Positions 7,186-14,060 of a stretch of DNA of 19,634 nucleotides are shown piece by piece. Source of the DNA: Anaerolineae bacterium (GTDB lineage: Bacteria > Chloroflexota > Anaerolineae > JAFGEY01); the NCBI GenBank assembly GCA_016929775.1, contig JAFGIE010000275.1:1-19634 (forward strand). Reading direction: 5' to 3'. The position numbers and the translations under genes are program-made. Numbering within the stretch: position 1 is the first letter of the stretch; each line of letters begins with the position of its first letter. The notes under the pieces were generated by a model. That model was not told where the DNA came from. It did no database searches and saw nothing but the letters and a program-made list of their open reading frames with translations.

Positions 7186-8595
7186 CTAGGGCAGCGCGGC
7201 GGCGGCTTGCAGTACCTCGATCGCGATCGGCGCGGCGGTCTCCCAGCCATCGTAGCCGTACTCGACGACCACGGCGATGGCGTAGCGTGGCTCTATCGCA
7301 GGAGCCATGCCGATGAACCAGGCGTGGGGCGGCGCGCCAGGTAGCCCGCTCTCGGCTGGGCCCCCTCTCCCTGCCACGTCGGCGGCGGGCAGTGCGACGC
7401 GCGTCCGTCCGACGGCAAAGGACTGCACGAGGATCGCCTGCACGTCGCGCGCTGTCTCGGGGCGCAGGACCCGGCGCGGGGCCGCAGAGGGGGCGACGGG
7501 CTCGCCGTCGACCTCGAGCACCAGGCGCGGTGCGGGCTGTACGCCGTCGTTGGCGATCGCCGCTGCTGCCAGGGCCATCTCCAGCGGCGTGACCAGGACC
7601 TCGCCCTGTCCCATGGCGGTGCGCGCGGCGAGCAGCCGCGTCCAGATCCCGCGCTCGAGCACTTGGCCCGTGGCGACCTCGAGCGGCAAGTCGAGCGGGC
7701 GACCGATCCCGAGGCGGGTCACGTGATCGGCCAACCGTTCGCCCCCCATCTCCAGCCCGAGGCGTGCAAAGAGCACGCTGCAAGGCCAGGTGTACGCCTC
7801 GGCGAGCGTAAAATGAACCTGGGGCGGGTCGGTCGGGCACGAGATCGGGGGCTCGACGTCGATCACCACCCCCAGCTCGTCGGTATAGGGCGTGGTGGGC
7901 GTCGCCAAGCCGTCCTCCAGCACCGCTGCCAGGGTCAGCGTCTCAAAGACCAGCCCAGGGGGATAGAGGCCCTGCGTAGCGCGGTTCAGCATGGGCTTGT
8001 CCGGGTTGAACTGGAGCTGTGGCCAATCCTCCTCCAGCGTGTTGGGATCGAACGTCGGTCGACTGACCAGGGCTAGGATCTCGCCGCTCCGGGCGTCGAG
8101 GACGACCACGGCGCCCGTGCGAATGCCCAACGCCTCCGCCGCCTCTCGCTGCAGCTCGCGGTCTATGGCCAAGCGCACGTCGGCGCCGACGGGGTACACG
8201 TGTAGCAGCTGGTCGCGGAGCTGTGCGAGGGGCGCCCCAGGGCGCTCGCCGCGCAGTTGCGCGTCGTAGGTAGCCTCGATCCCGCCCGTGCCCAGGTCGA
8301 TCGAGGCATAGCCGACCACGGGCGCGGCGCTGGGCTCTGGGTAGACGCGCTCCCACACGCCGCCTGCTCCGGACACGCTGTGCGCCAGGGCAAGTCCCCG
8401 GCGGTCAAGGATGTCGCCGCGCTCGATCCGGCGCTCAGACTCGATCAGGCGCGGGTTGTCCTCGCGGCGAACCAGCGCCGGTCCGCGCACCAGGACCCAG
8501 TAGCCAAGGCCGAGGGTGATGGCGAGAAAGCCGAGCGCCATGGTCCGCCCCAGGTGGGTGATCTGGCGCTCGATCCCGCTGTCCCGGATGCTCAC
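7186..8595 (-). CDS. Class B penicillin-binding protein homologue with degenerate active site
   Basis: A 469-residue FtsI/PbpA-type protein. It has an N-terminal transmembrane anchor (about 17-38), the pedestal signature ERGDILDRRGLALA (58-71) and a full-length transpeptidase fold. Fold landmarks are intact: NRATQGLYPPG, GQGEVLVTPLEMALAAAAIAN and PHAWFIGMAP. All three catalytic motifs are changed. SxxK is L215-V-F-E218, with neither Ser nor Lys. SxN is P271-C-S273. KTG is R410-G-G412. I checked each at codon level. There are no stops or frame shifts, so the open frame is maintained without catalytic residues, which suggests a non-enzymatic partner of the adjacent SEDS protein. GTG 8595 overlaps the FtsW/RodA stop (GTGA) and has AGGAG upstream. 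The frame stays open upstream to 9867, but that extension is antisense-like shadow of the neighbouring gene. Confidence 0.9.
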   Translation of the reverse strand: MSIRDSGIERQITHLGRTMALGFLAITLGLGYWVLVRGPALVRREDNPRLIESERRIERGDILDRRGLALAHSVSGAGGVWERVYPEPSAAPVVGYASIDLGTGGIEATYDAQLRGERPGAPLAQLRDQLLHVYPVGADVRLAIDRELQREAAEALGIRTGAVVVLDARSGEILALVSRPTFDPNTLEEDWPQLQFNPDKPMLNRATQGLYPPGLVFETLTLAAVLEDGLATPTTPYTDELGVVIDVEPPISCPTDPPQVHFTLAEAYTWPCSVLFARLGLEMGGERLADHVTRLGIGRPLDLPLEVATGQVLERGIWTRLLAARTAMGQGEVLVTPLEMALAAAAIANDGVQPAPRLVLEVDGEPVAPSAAPRRVLRPETARDVQAILVQSFAVGRTRVALPAADVAGRGGPAESGLPGAPPHAWFIGMAPAIEPRYAIAVVVEYGYDGWETAAPIAIEVLQAAAALP

Positions 8596-9941
8596 TCCCG
8601 CGCTCCTCTCTCGGAGGCGCCCGCTCCGGGCACCGGCGCGCGGTGCGCGGCGGAGGCGCGGATCAGGAGCCCGACCATGGCGCACGAGACGAGCATCGAA
8701 CTGCCCCCATAGCTGACAAAGGGCAGCGTCACCCCGGTCAGCGGGATCAGCTTGAGCGTGCCGGCGAGGATGATCAGGCTCTGCCAGCCCAACGTCGCGG
8801 AAAGGCCGACGGCAAGCAGGGCGACGAACGGGGTCGACGCCCGGATCGCGGCGCGCAGTCCGCGCGCGACGAGGATGGTCAGGACCAGGACGAGGCCGAG
8901 CGCGCCGAGCATGCCCCACTCCTCGCCGATGGCGGCAAACACAAAGTCCGTGTGTACGACGGGGATGTAGGGCGTGGGGTGTCCCAGCCCGACGCCGGCG
9001 CCGAGCACGCCGCCGCTGGCAAACGCGAGCAGCGACTGCACGATCTGGTAGGCTTTGCCCCGCGGGTCGGACCACGGGTCCAGCCAGATCTCGCCGCGTA
9101 GCTGCACCCGTTCGTACAGGTAGTAGCCGGCGATGGCGACGCCGAGCAGCATCCCCAGCCCAGCCCAGACGTAGCCGCGCCGCCCGGTCGCTACGTAGAG
9201 CATGGACAGGAACGCGCCAAAGAAGAGCAGCGCCGCGCCCAGGTCCTGCTGCCAGATCAACAAAACCAGCGAGAGGCCCCACATCAGGAGCAGCGGGCCA
9301 AGGTAGGGGAGCGGGGGCAGGCGGAGCGGACCGATGCGGAGCCTGGTCATGACCAGCAGCTCTCGCTTCTCGGCGAGGTAGCTCGCCATAAAGATCACGA
9401 TCAGCATCTTGAGCGCCTCGGATGGCTGGAAATAGAGCAGTTCGCCGATGCCCAGCCAGAGGCGGTCGCCCACGCCGAGCGGGTTGACGCCCCAGACGAT
9501 GGTCAGGCCAAGCATGCCCAAGCCACCGATCAGCCACAGGTAGCGGTAGCGGCTGAGCCAGTACCAGCGGTAGGGCAAGGCGGCGAGGAGCAGCAAGGCG
9601 CCCATGCCGATCCCCACCCAGGTCATCTGGCGGGTCAGGAACCGCTCCTGGAGGCGCGTGACCTCGATCAGGCCCCACCCGCAGAGCAGGATGGCGATCG
9701 GGAAGAGGAGCGGATCCCGCGCGGGCGCGCGCCAGACCAGCGCTCCCCACCCGACGATGGCGCAGGCGGCGAGGACGAGCATGGGCCTGAGGTAGAACGG
9801 TGTGACCTCGCCCTGCTCGGCGAGCGCCAGCTGCACCATGCCGCACCCCGCAAAGGCCAGCGCGCACAACAGCAGTCCCAGCTCAGCCCATTGTGCGCCC
9901 CAGCGGATGGGAGACGCGCGCGGCGGATCAGCGCTGGACAT
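8592..9941 (-). CDS. FtsW/RodA/SpoVE (SEDS) peptidoglycan glycosyltransferase
   Basis: A 449-residue multi-spanning membrane protein with about ten to twelve hydrophobic helices. SEDS glycosyltransferases polymerise lipid II into glycan strands together with a class B PBP. Conserved segments are present: GDRLWLGIGELLYFQPSEALKM contains the QPSE signature, and DLGAALLFFGAFLSMLYVATG follows. The loop before helix 8 ends in PVVHTDFVFAAIGEEWG, which keeps the Asp of the T-D-F motif considered catalytic in RodA/FtsW. The last conserved block is PLTGVTLPFVSYGGSSML. The glycosyltransferase half therefore looks functional although its partner PBP does not. ATG 9941 lies within the 3' end of mtnP (14-nt overlap), and the stop overlaps the PBP start by 4 nt, indicating translational coupling. 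FtsW and RodA cannot be separated from sequence alone. Confidence 0.94.
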   Translation of the reverse strand: MSSADPPRASPIRWGAQWAELGLLLCALAFAGCGMVQLALAEQGEVTPFYLRPMLVLAACAIVGWGALVWRAPARDPLLFPIAILLCGWGLIEVTRLQERFLTRQMTWVGIGMGALLLLAALPYRWYWLSRYRYLWLIGGLGMLGLTIVWGVNPLGVGDRLWLGIGELLYFQPSEALKMLIVIFMASYLAEKRELLVMTRLRIGPLRLPPLPYLGPLLLMWGLSLVLLIWQQDLGAALLFFGAFLSMLYVATGRRGYVWAGLGMLLGVAIAGYYLYERVQLRGEIWLDPWSDPRGKAYQIVQSLLAFASGGVLGAGVGLGHPTPYIPVVHTDFVFAAIGEEWGMLGALGLVLVLTILVARGLRAAIRASTPFVALLAVGLSATLGWQSLIILAGTLKLIPLTGVTLPFVSYGGSSMLVSCAMVGLLIRASAAHRAPVPGAGASERGARE

Positions 9942-10806
9942 ACTTGCCGATCAGCAGGCGGAGCTGCTCCACCTTGTGCGGCGGGATGTGGGCTGGGTCG
10001 GTGATGATCGCGCCGGCAAGGGCGTTGGGACAGCCGCACGTCGCGTCGTCGCCGATGGCGTGCATGACCGGGAGCGCATGGCGGATGATCTGCTTTGCCG
10101 TTTCGAGGTTGGCAGCCATGTTGTTGACCACCATCTCGACGGTCACTGTGTCGTGCTCGGGGTACCACACGTCATAGTCGGTGACCAGGTTCATACTGGC
10201 ATAGCAGATCTCAGCCTCGCGCGCCAGCTTGGCCTCGGGGAGCGCCGTCATGCCGATCGTGTCGAAGCCAAGGCGCCGGTAGGTCTCTGACTCGGCCTTG
10301 GTCGAGAACTGCGGCCCTTCCATGACGACCAGGGTCCCGCCGTCGTGGACGGTCACCCCGGCTGCGCGTGCGCTGTCGACCAGCACCCGCCGGAGGACAG
10401 GACAGAAGGGGTCGGCAAAGCCGATGTGGGCGACAATGCCGTCCTCAAAGAACGTGTGCGGACCACGGTTGCGCGTGCGATCGTAGATCTGGTCGGGGAT
10501 CACGATCTCGCGCGGAGCCAAGTCCTTGCGCAGCGAGCCGCACGCGCTGCTGGCGATGATGCGCCGAACGCCCAGCTCTTTCAGGGCATAGATGTTGGCC
10601 CTGGCAGGCAGCTCGGTGGGCGCGTGCACGTGTCCGCGTCCGTGGCGCGGGAGAAAGGCCACGGGTACGCCCTCCAGCTCCCCGACAATGATCGCATCGG
10701 AGGGCTTGCCGAATGGCGTGTCGAGCTCGACCTCGCGGACGTTCCGCAGTCCCTCGAGCTGGTAGAGCCCGCTGCCCCCGATGACGGCGTTGTGGATCGC
10801 TTCCAT
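9928..10806 (-). CDS. mtnP: S-methyl-5'-thioadenosine phosphorylase
   Basis: A 292-residue purine-nucleoside phosphorylase family enzyme that cleaves methylthioadenosine to adenine and 5-methylthioribose-1-phosphate in methionine salvage. Signatures include the phosphate loop IGGSGLYQL, PRHGRGHVHAP, the base-binding SSACGSLR, VVMEGPQFSTKAES and the MTAP-typical block TALPEAKLAREAEICYA followed by VTDYDVW. ATG 10806 has GCAGGAGG upstream. It sits unexpectedly between a SelA-like PLP enzyme gene (45 nt upstream) and the FtsW/RodA gene, which it overlaps by 14 nt. Further methionine-salvage genes are not in the window. The family also includes enzymes acting on methylthioinosine, but the motif set favours methylthioadenosine. 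Confidence 0.93.
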   Translation of the reverse strand: MEAIHNAVIGGSGLYQLEGLRNVREVELDTPFGKPSDAIIVGELEGVPVAFLPRHGRGHVHAPTELPARANIYALKELGVRRIIASSACGSLRKDLAPREIVIPDQIYDRTRNRGPHTFFEDGIVAHIGFADPFCPVLRRVLVDSARAAGVTVHDGGTLVVMEGPQFSTKAESETYRRLGFDTIGMTALPEAKLAREAEICYASMNLVTDYDVWYPEHDTVTVEMVVNNMAANLETAKQIIRHALPVMHAIGDDATCGCPNALAGAIITDPAHIPPHKVEQLRLLIGKYVQR

Positions 10807-10851
10807 TGGTGTGCCTCCTGCGTGATTACATACCAGGCGGCTTCTGGCGCC

Positions 10852-11985
10852 CTATCCGCCGAGCAGTTCCCGCACCCGCTCCGCGACGACCAAGTCTTCC
10901 CCTTCGCGGAGGGTATGTGGGTGGATGCGGATCTCGGAGTAGCCGAACTTGCCGCCTCCATAGATCGACGGGCTGATGCGTTGGATCGTGATGCGCGGCT
11001 TGCCGTTGCGCAGCCCCTCCTCGAGCGCGTCGTACGTCAGGCCGATCGCCTCGACGTCCCAGGAAAGCGCGACGTGCGGGATCTGCTGCCCCACGCCATA
11101 GGGCATCTGGCGGACGGCGCGCACGTGCGGCAGACCTGCGAGCTGATCCAGCATGCGCGCCACGCGCCGGTCCCAAACCAGCGCCTCGCGGTTGTGGTCC
11201 CGATGCACGTAGAGCTCGACGGCTTTGACCAGCCCCACGATCTCTTCCTTGCAGGCCTTCATCGAGCGCCCGATCGCGTCGTAGGGGCAGTCGTTCCGGC
11301 GGCACGCCTCGATCAGGTCCGCTCGACCGACGATGAACCCGGACGACTGTGGCCCGCGGATCGCCTTGCCGCCGCTAAAGGCGACGAGGTCGGCGCCCTC
11401 TTTGACAAAGCGCCACAGGTTCTCCACGGGCGGCACCTCTGCGGCGGCGTCGACGATCACGGGCACGTTGTAGCGGTGTGCCAGCTCGGCGACCCGGGGC
11501 AGAGGAATGGGCTTCTGCATGAGGAACCAGGCGTGGGTGAAGAACACGCCGGCGACATCCGGCATGTCGAGCGCGGCTTGCAGCGCCGCAGGCTCCGGAT
11601 CGACCTCGACGATCTGCCCGCCGGGGACGCGCAGCGCTTGCTCGTAGGGCTGGCGGTGCACGCGCTGGACGATGAACCGGTAGGGAATGCCGGTCGTGTC
11701 GGGCAGCTGCGCGATCCGGGCTGCATCACCGCCTGTCATGCAGGCGGCAGCCATGAGCGCGATCCCGGCTGAGGCCCCGGCGCAGATGTGCGCTGCCTCG
11801 ACGCCGATCAGCTCGGCGATCCGCTTGCCGGCGGCGCGGTGCAGCTCGTGCATGTCGACGAAGGCGTGGCTGCCGGCGACCATCGCCTCGATCACCTCGG
11901 CGGGCATGAGTGACCCGCCGAGCGCCGTGATCGTGCCCGAGGCGTTGATGATCGGCTCGAGGCCCAGCTCACGATAGATGTCCAC
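10852..11985 (-). CDS. SelA/DgaE-like PLP-dependent enzyme (fold type I)
   Basis: A 377-residue PLP enzyme of the SelA-like group, which includes selenocysteine synthase-like proteins and D-glucosaminate-6-phosphate ammonia-lyase (DgaE). The expected Schiff-base Lys is K207 in AFSGGKAIRGPQSSG, and the PLP-binding Asp is D179 in VPVIVDAAAE. INASGTITALGGSLMP and the glycine/alanine-rich HICAGASAGIALMAA are typical N-terminal blocks. The length is nearer to DgaE-type proteins than to true SelA (about 460 residues), so selenocysteine synthesis is unlikely. GTG 11985 is chosen because a perfect AAGGAGG lies 5 nt upstream; the in-frame GTG at 12000 would place that site inside the gene. It lies 55 nt after fhaB and 45 nt before mtnP. 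An ammonia-lyase acting on an amino sugar or amino acid is the best guess; the substrate is unproven. Confidence 0.82.
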   Translation of the reverse strand: MDIYRELGLEPIINASGTITALGGSLMPAEVIEAMVAGSHAFVDMHELHRAAGKRIAELIGVEAAHICAGASAGIALMAAACMTGGDAARIAQLPDTTGIPYRFIVQRVHRQPYEQALRVPGGQIVEVDPEPAALQAALDMPDVAGVFFTHAWFLMQKPIPLPRVAELAHRYNVPVIVDAAAEVPPVENLWRFVKEGADLVAFSGGKAIRGPQSSGFIVGRADLIEACRRNDCPYDAIGRSMKACKEEIVGLVKAVELYVHRDHNREALVWDRRVARMLDQLAGLPHVRAVRQMPYGVGQQIPHVALSWDVEAIGLTYDALEEGLRNGKPRITIQRISPSIYGGGKFGYSEIRIHPHTLREGEDLVVAERVRELLGG

Positions 11986-11990
11986 GGCTT

Positions 11991-11997
11991 CCTCCTT
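11991..11997 (-). promoter_or_regulatory. Consensus Shine-Dalgarno site fixing the SelA-like start
   Basis: AAGGAGG on the minus strand, spaced 5 nt from GTG 11985. It is the strongest ribosome-binding site in the operon and decides between two in-frame GTG codons (12000 and 11985). Confidence 0.75.
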
Positions 11998-12040
11998 CAC
12001 AGGGGGTGGTCCGGCGCGCGGATCCGGGCGCAATCGGACG

Positions 12041-12496
12041 CTAGGTCGGTTCCAGCTCGATGCGCAGGCGCACGCCGCCGATGCCGACCTCGTCGCCGGT
12101 GGCGACAATGGCGGGCGCGTTGAGGCGTTCGCCGTTGAGTCGCGTGCCGTTCTTGCTGCCCAGATCCTCCAGCCACCAGCGACCGCTGCGCAGCGAGAGG
12201 ACGGCGTGCTCGGCGGAGGCAAACGCATCCTCGATCACGACAGTGTTGGTCAGGGTCCGGCCCAACCCGGTGACCAGGTTGAGCGGGAAGGTTTGCCCGA
12301 CCAGCAGGTCGGTGCTTCCCCGGTCGACGACGATCAGCCTGCCTAGCGGACGGGCGCTCACGGCGCGCTGCCCCTCGACCTGGCGGGCCAAGACGCGCCA
12401 GTCGCGCCAGATGACGACCAGGGCGCCCAGTAAAAAGAGGTACAGCAGGGCCGCAGCGGCAATGCGCAGGACCAGGATCAGCGCGTTCAGGCTCAC
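12041..12496 (-). CDS. fhaB: Membrane-anchored FHA-domain protein (FhaB-like)
   Basis: A 151-residue protein with one N-terminal transmembrane helix (about 5-30) followed by a cytoplasmic FHA domain (about 69-150) that binds phosphothreonine peptides. The FHA signature is GLGRTLTNTVVIED (from residue 77), then SAEHAVL, GRWWLEDLGSKNGTRLNG and GDEVGIGGVRLRI. The usual S-R-x-H is S-A-E-H here; the Ser and His are kept and Arg is replaced by Ala. The layout matches actinobacterial FhaB/FipA, which links Ser/Thr kinase signalling to septal peptidoglycan synthesis. The start codon is GTG 12496, overlapping the fhaA stop (GTGA), so the two are translationally coupled. No kinase or PstP-type phosphatase is in the operon. 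Confidence 0.9.
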   Translation of the reverse strand: MSLNALILVLRIAAAALLYLFLLGALVVIWRDWRVLARQVEGQRAVSARPLGRLIVVDRGSTDLLVGQTFPLNLVTGLGRTLTNTVVIEDAFASAEHAVLSLRSGRWWLEDLGSKNGTRLNGERLNAPAIVATGDEVGIGGVRLRIELEPT

Positions 12497-13296
12497 GGGC
12501 TTGCCTTCCTCGTGGGGCGCAGGATGGGCCGCGTCGGGCGCGGGCCGTCCGGATCGTCGTTCGGGGCAAGGGCCTCCAGCTGTTCGAAGCGCACGCGCAC
12601 GCCGGCAAAGGCGATCAGGTCGCCCGGCTGCAGCGGGGTCTCGCGCACAGGATCGCCGTTGACAGTGGTGCCGCCGGTCGAGTCGAGGTCGTAAAGCACG
12701 TACTGCCCGTAGCGCCGGCGCAGCTGTGCATGCGCGCGCGAGACGCGCCGGTCGTCGAGGATGATGTCATTGTCCAGCCCGCGTCCGATCGTGATCACCG
12801 CTTCACCGATCGGCATGCGCCGGTGACCGTCAAACAGGGCAAAGTGCGGCTGCTCCGCGTCGACTGGCGCCTGCATGGACGGCATCGCCTGAGTGTGACT
12901 GGGTGCGGCGCCGCCGTGCCGCCCGCTGAGCAGGCGCGCCTCAACGCGCACGCGCCGCAGTGAGATCCCTACGTTGGCTTGCACAAAGACGCGCGGGCGA
13001 CCGGGCATCGTCGCGTCCGCGCTGCGTGCCAGGTTGGCGACATAGCGCGCCAGTTCGTCCTGCATGGCTTCGCGATAGTCCTCCAGCGCCGCATAGTCGT
13101 CGGGGTTGAGGTAGACCTGGTAGGCGTTGGGGACGACGATCCGGCCCTGGGCATTGATCACCTGCCCGTCTTCCATCGCGCGCGCGATCCGCCGCGCGAC
13201 TTCGATCGGCTGCAGGCGCGCCCCAAACATGCGCGCAAAGGTGCCCTCGATCAGTTGTTCGGCTGCGTCTTCGAGATGTGAGAGCGGATTGGCCAT
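12493..13296 (-). CDS. fhaA: DUF3662 + FHA domain protein (FhaA-like)
   Basis: A 267-residue cytoplasmic protein. Residues 1-115 are the DUF3662 (FhaA N-terminal) domain, recognisable by the LIEGTFARMFGARLQPIEV opening and the VPNAYQVYLNPDDY segment. Residues 125-150 are a low-complexity linker. Residues 163-238 are an FHA domain with IGRGLDNDIILDD, S186-R-x-H189 and a T-V-N-G motif around N213. The phosphothreonine-contacting Arg, Ser and Asn positions appear intact. In actinobacteria FhaA binds phosphorylated partners of wall biosynthesis such as MviN. ATG 13296 is preceded by GAGAGGA. It follows the secreted-protein gene by 30 nt with no separate promoter visible. Confidence 0.93.
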   Translation of the reverse strand: MANPLSHLEDAAEQLIEGTFARMFGARLQPIEVARRIARAMEDGQVINAQGRIVVPNAYQVYLNPDDYAALEDYREAMQDELARYVANLARSADATMPGRPRVFVQANVGISLRRVRVEARLLSGRHGGAAPSHTQAMPSMQAPVDAEQPHFALFDGHRRMPIGEAVITIGRGLDNDIILDDRRVSRAHAQLRRRYGQYVLYDLDSTGGTTVNGDPVRETPLQPGDLIAFAGVRVRFEQLEALAPNDDPDGPRPTRPILRPTRKASP

Positions 13297-13326
13297 CGGT
13301 CCTCTCAGTGCGCGCAGTGCGCCGGA

Positions 13327-13965
13327 TTAGGGCCCGCCGGCGCGAAGCAGGAGCGGCAGGAAGACACGGGCGTGGTACCCGCCCAGGGCAAACAGGCCTG
13401 TCTGCCTGGTAGTGCATTCCGCGAGGTCGTGCACTGGGTCTACCGTGCTGCTCTGCGCCAACCAGCCCTTGCTCGGCGCCAGCGTGTCATAGTAGTAGAA
13501 GCGGAGCGTCTCCTCGTCGATCTCGCCGATGTAGGCCGAGTCGTAGTGCAAGGCGATCTCGTAGTCATTGCCGAAACTTACCGGCGCCCCGTTGAGATAA
13601 GCTGCGGTCAAGCTAAAGGGGTAGGAGGCGATCAGGGCAGAGGCGACCGGCGCTGCCTCGCACTGAGGCGCAAAGGTGACGATCACCTGTTGGTCCCCAA
13701 ACAGGTAGTTTGGCCCAAAGGTGATCGTCACGCCGTGGCTCGCGATCGCCCAAGTGTACGGTTCCCAGGTGATGACGGTGGTGAGCGGCGTGGTGGCGGG
13801 CCACGGGCAGTCTGCCTGGGTCGCGACCGGGGCGGCGGCGTGGGCCACTGCCCCTGTGGGAGCGGCATGCGCCCCTGCGTACCAGAGGGCGGCGGCGATC
13901 GCTGCCGCTGCCAGCGCGATCGCCAGGCAGGTGTGGCCGATGGCGTTCTTGTTGGGTGCAGGCAT
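13327..13965 (-). CDS. Secreted protein of unknown function, first gene of the FHA operon
   Basis: A 212-residue protein that I do not recognise. Residues 1-35 form a signal peptide: basic start, long Ala/Ile/Leu core, and possible AHA-A cleavage near 32-35. The mature part is rich in aromatic and beta-strand-like residues (VITWEPYTWAIASHG, RFYYYDTLAPSKGW). It has two Cys in the mature region before residue 110 and a third near the end, suggesting an extracytoplasmic beta-sandwich. The C terminus reads ALGGYHARVFLPLLLR, a short hydrophobic end of the 'YLPLVLR' type that I associate with many Chloroflexota extracellular proteins; that association is from memory. I chose ATG 13965 over ATG 13980 because GGAGG sits immediately upstream of the former and the latter has no site. 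The promoter at 14018-14046 lies just ahead. Confidence 0.7.
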   Translation of the reverse strand: MPAPNKNAIGHTCLAIALAAAAIAAALWYAGAHAAPTGAVAHAAAPVATQADCPWPATTPLTTVITWEPYTWAIASHGVTITFGPNYLFGDQQVIVTFAPQCEAAPVASALIASYPFSLTAAYLNGAPVSFGNDYEIALHYDSAYIGEIDEETLRFYYYDTLAPSKGWLAQSSTVDPVHDLAECTTRQTGLFALGGYHARVFLPLLLRAGGP

Positions 13966-14017
13966 TGCGCCTCCAGGCATGCTCTACTGCGGGCCTGCGC
14001 GCGAGCACGGTGCCCCC

Positions 14018-14046
14018 ATTATACCAGGTTTGGGGAGCGCCAACAA
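14018..14046 (-). promoter_or_regulatory. Extended -10 promoter of the FHA/SEDS operon
   Basis: On the minus strand TATAAT lies at 14023-14018, preceded by TGG to give an extended TGn-TATAAT. TTGTTG at 14046-14041 is separated from it by exactly 17 bp. Transcription would begin near 14011, about 45 nt before ATG 13965. It lies just beyond the metallophosphoesterase stop at 14061, so the operon has its own start. Confidence 0.75.
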
Positions 14047-14060
14047 CTGCTGGTCAGGGT

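Noticed and set aside
7186..9867. An 893-residue continuous minus-strand frame covering the PBP and most of the FtsW/RodA gene, suggesting a fusion.
   Set aside because: The residues upstream of 8595 are Arg/Ala/Gly-rich shadow of the FtsW/RodA gene in another frame. A GTG start overlapping the FtsW/RodA stop and a ribosome-binding site mark the real beginning.
10345..11772. A 475-residue plus-strand open frame opposite the SelA-like gene and mtnP.
   Set aside because: It mirrors the codon periodicity of the well-supported minus-strand genes and has no recognisable domain. Long antisense frames are expected at this GC content.
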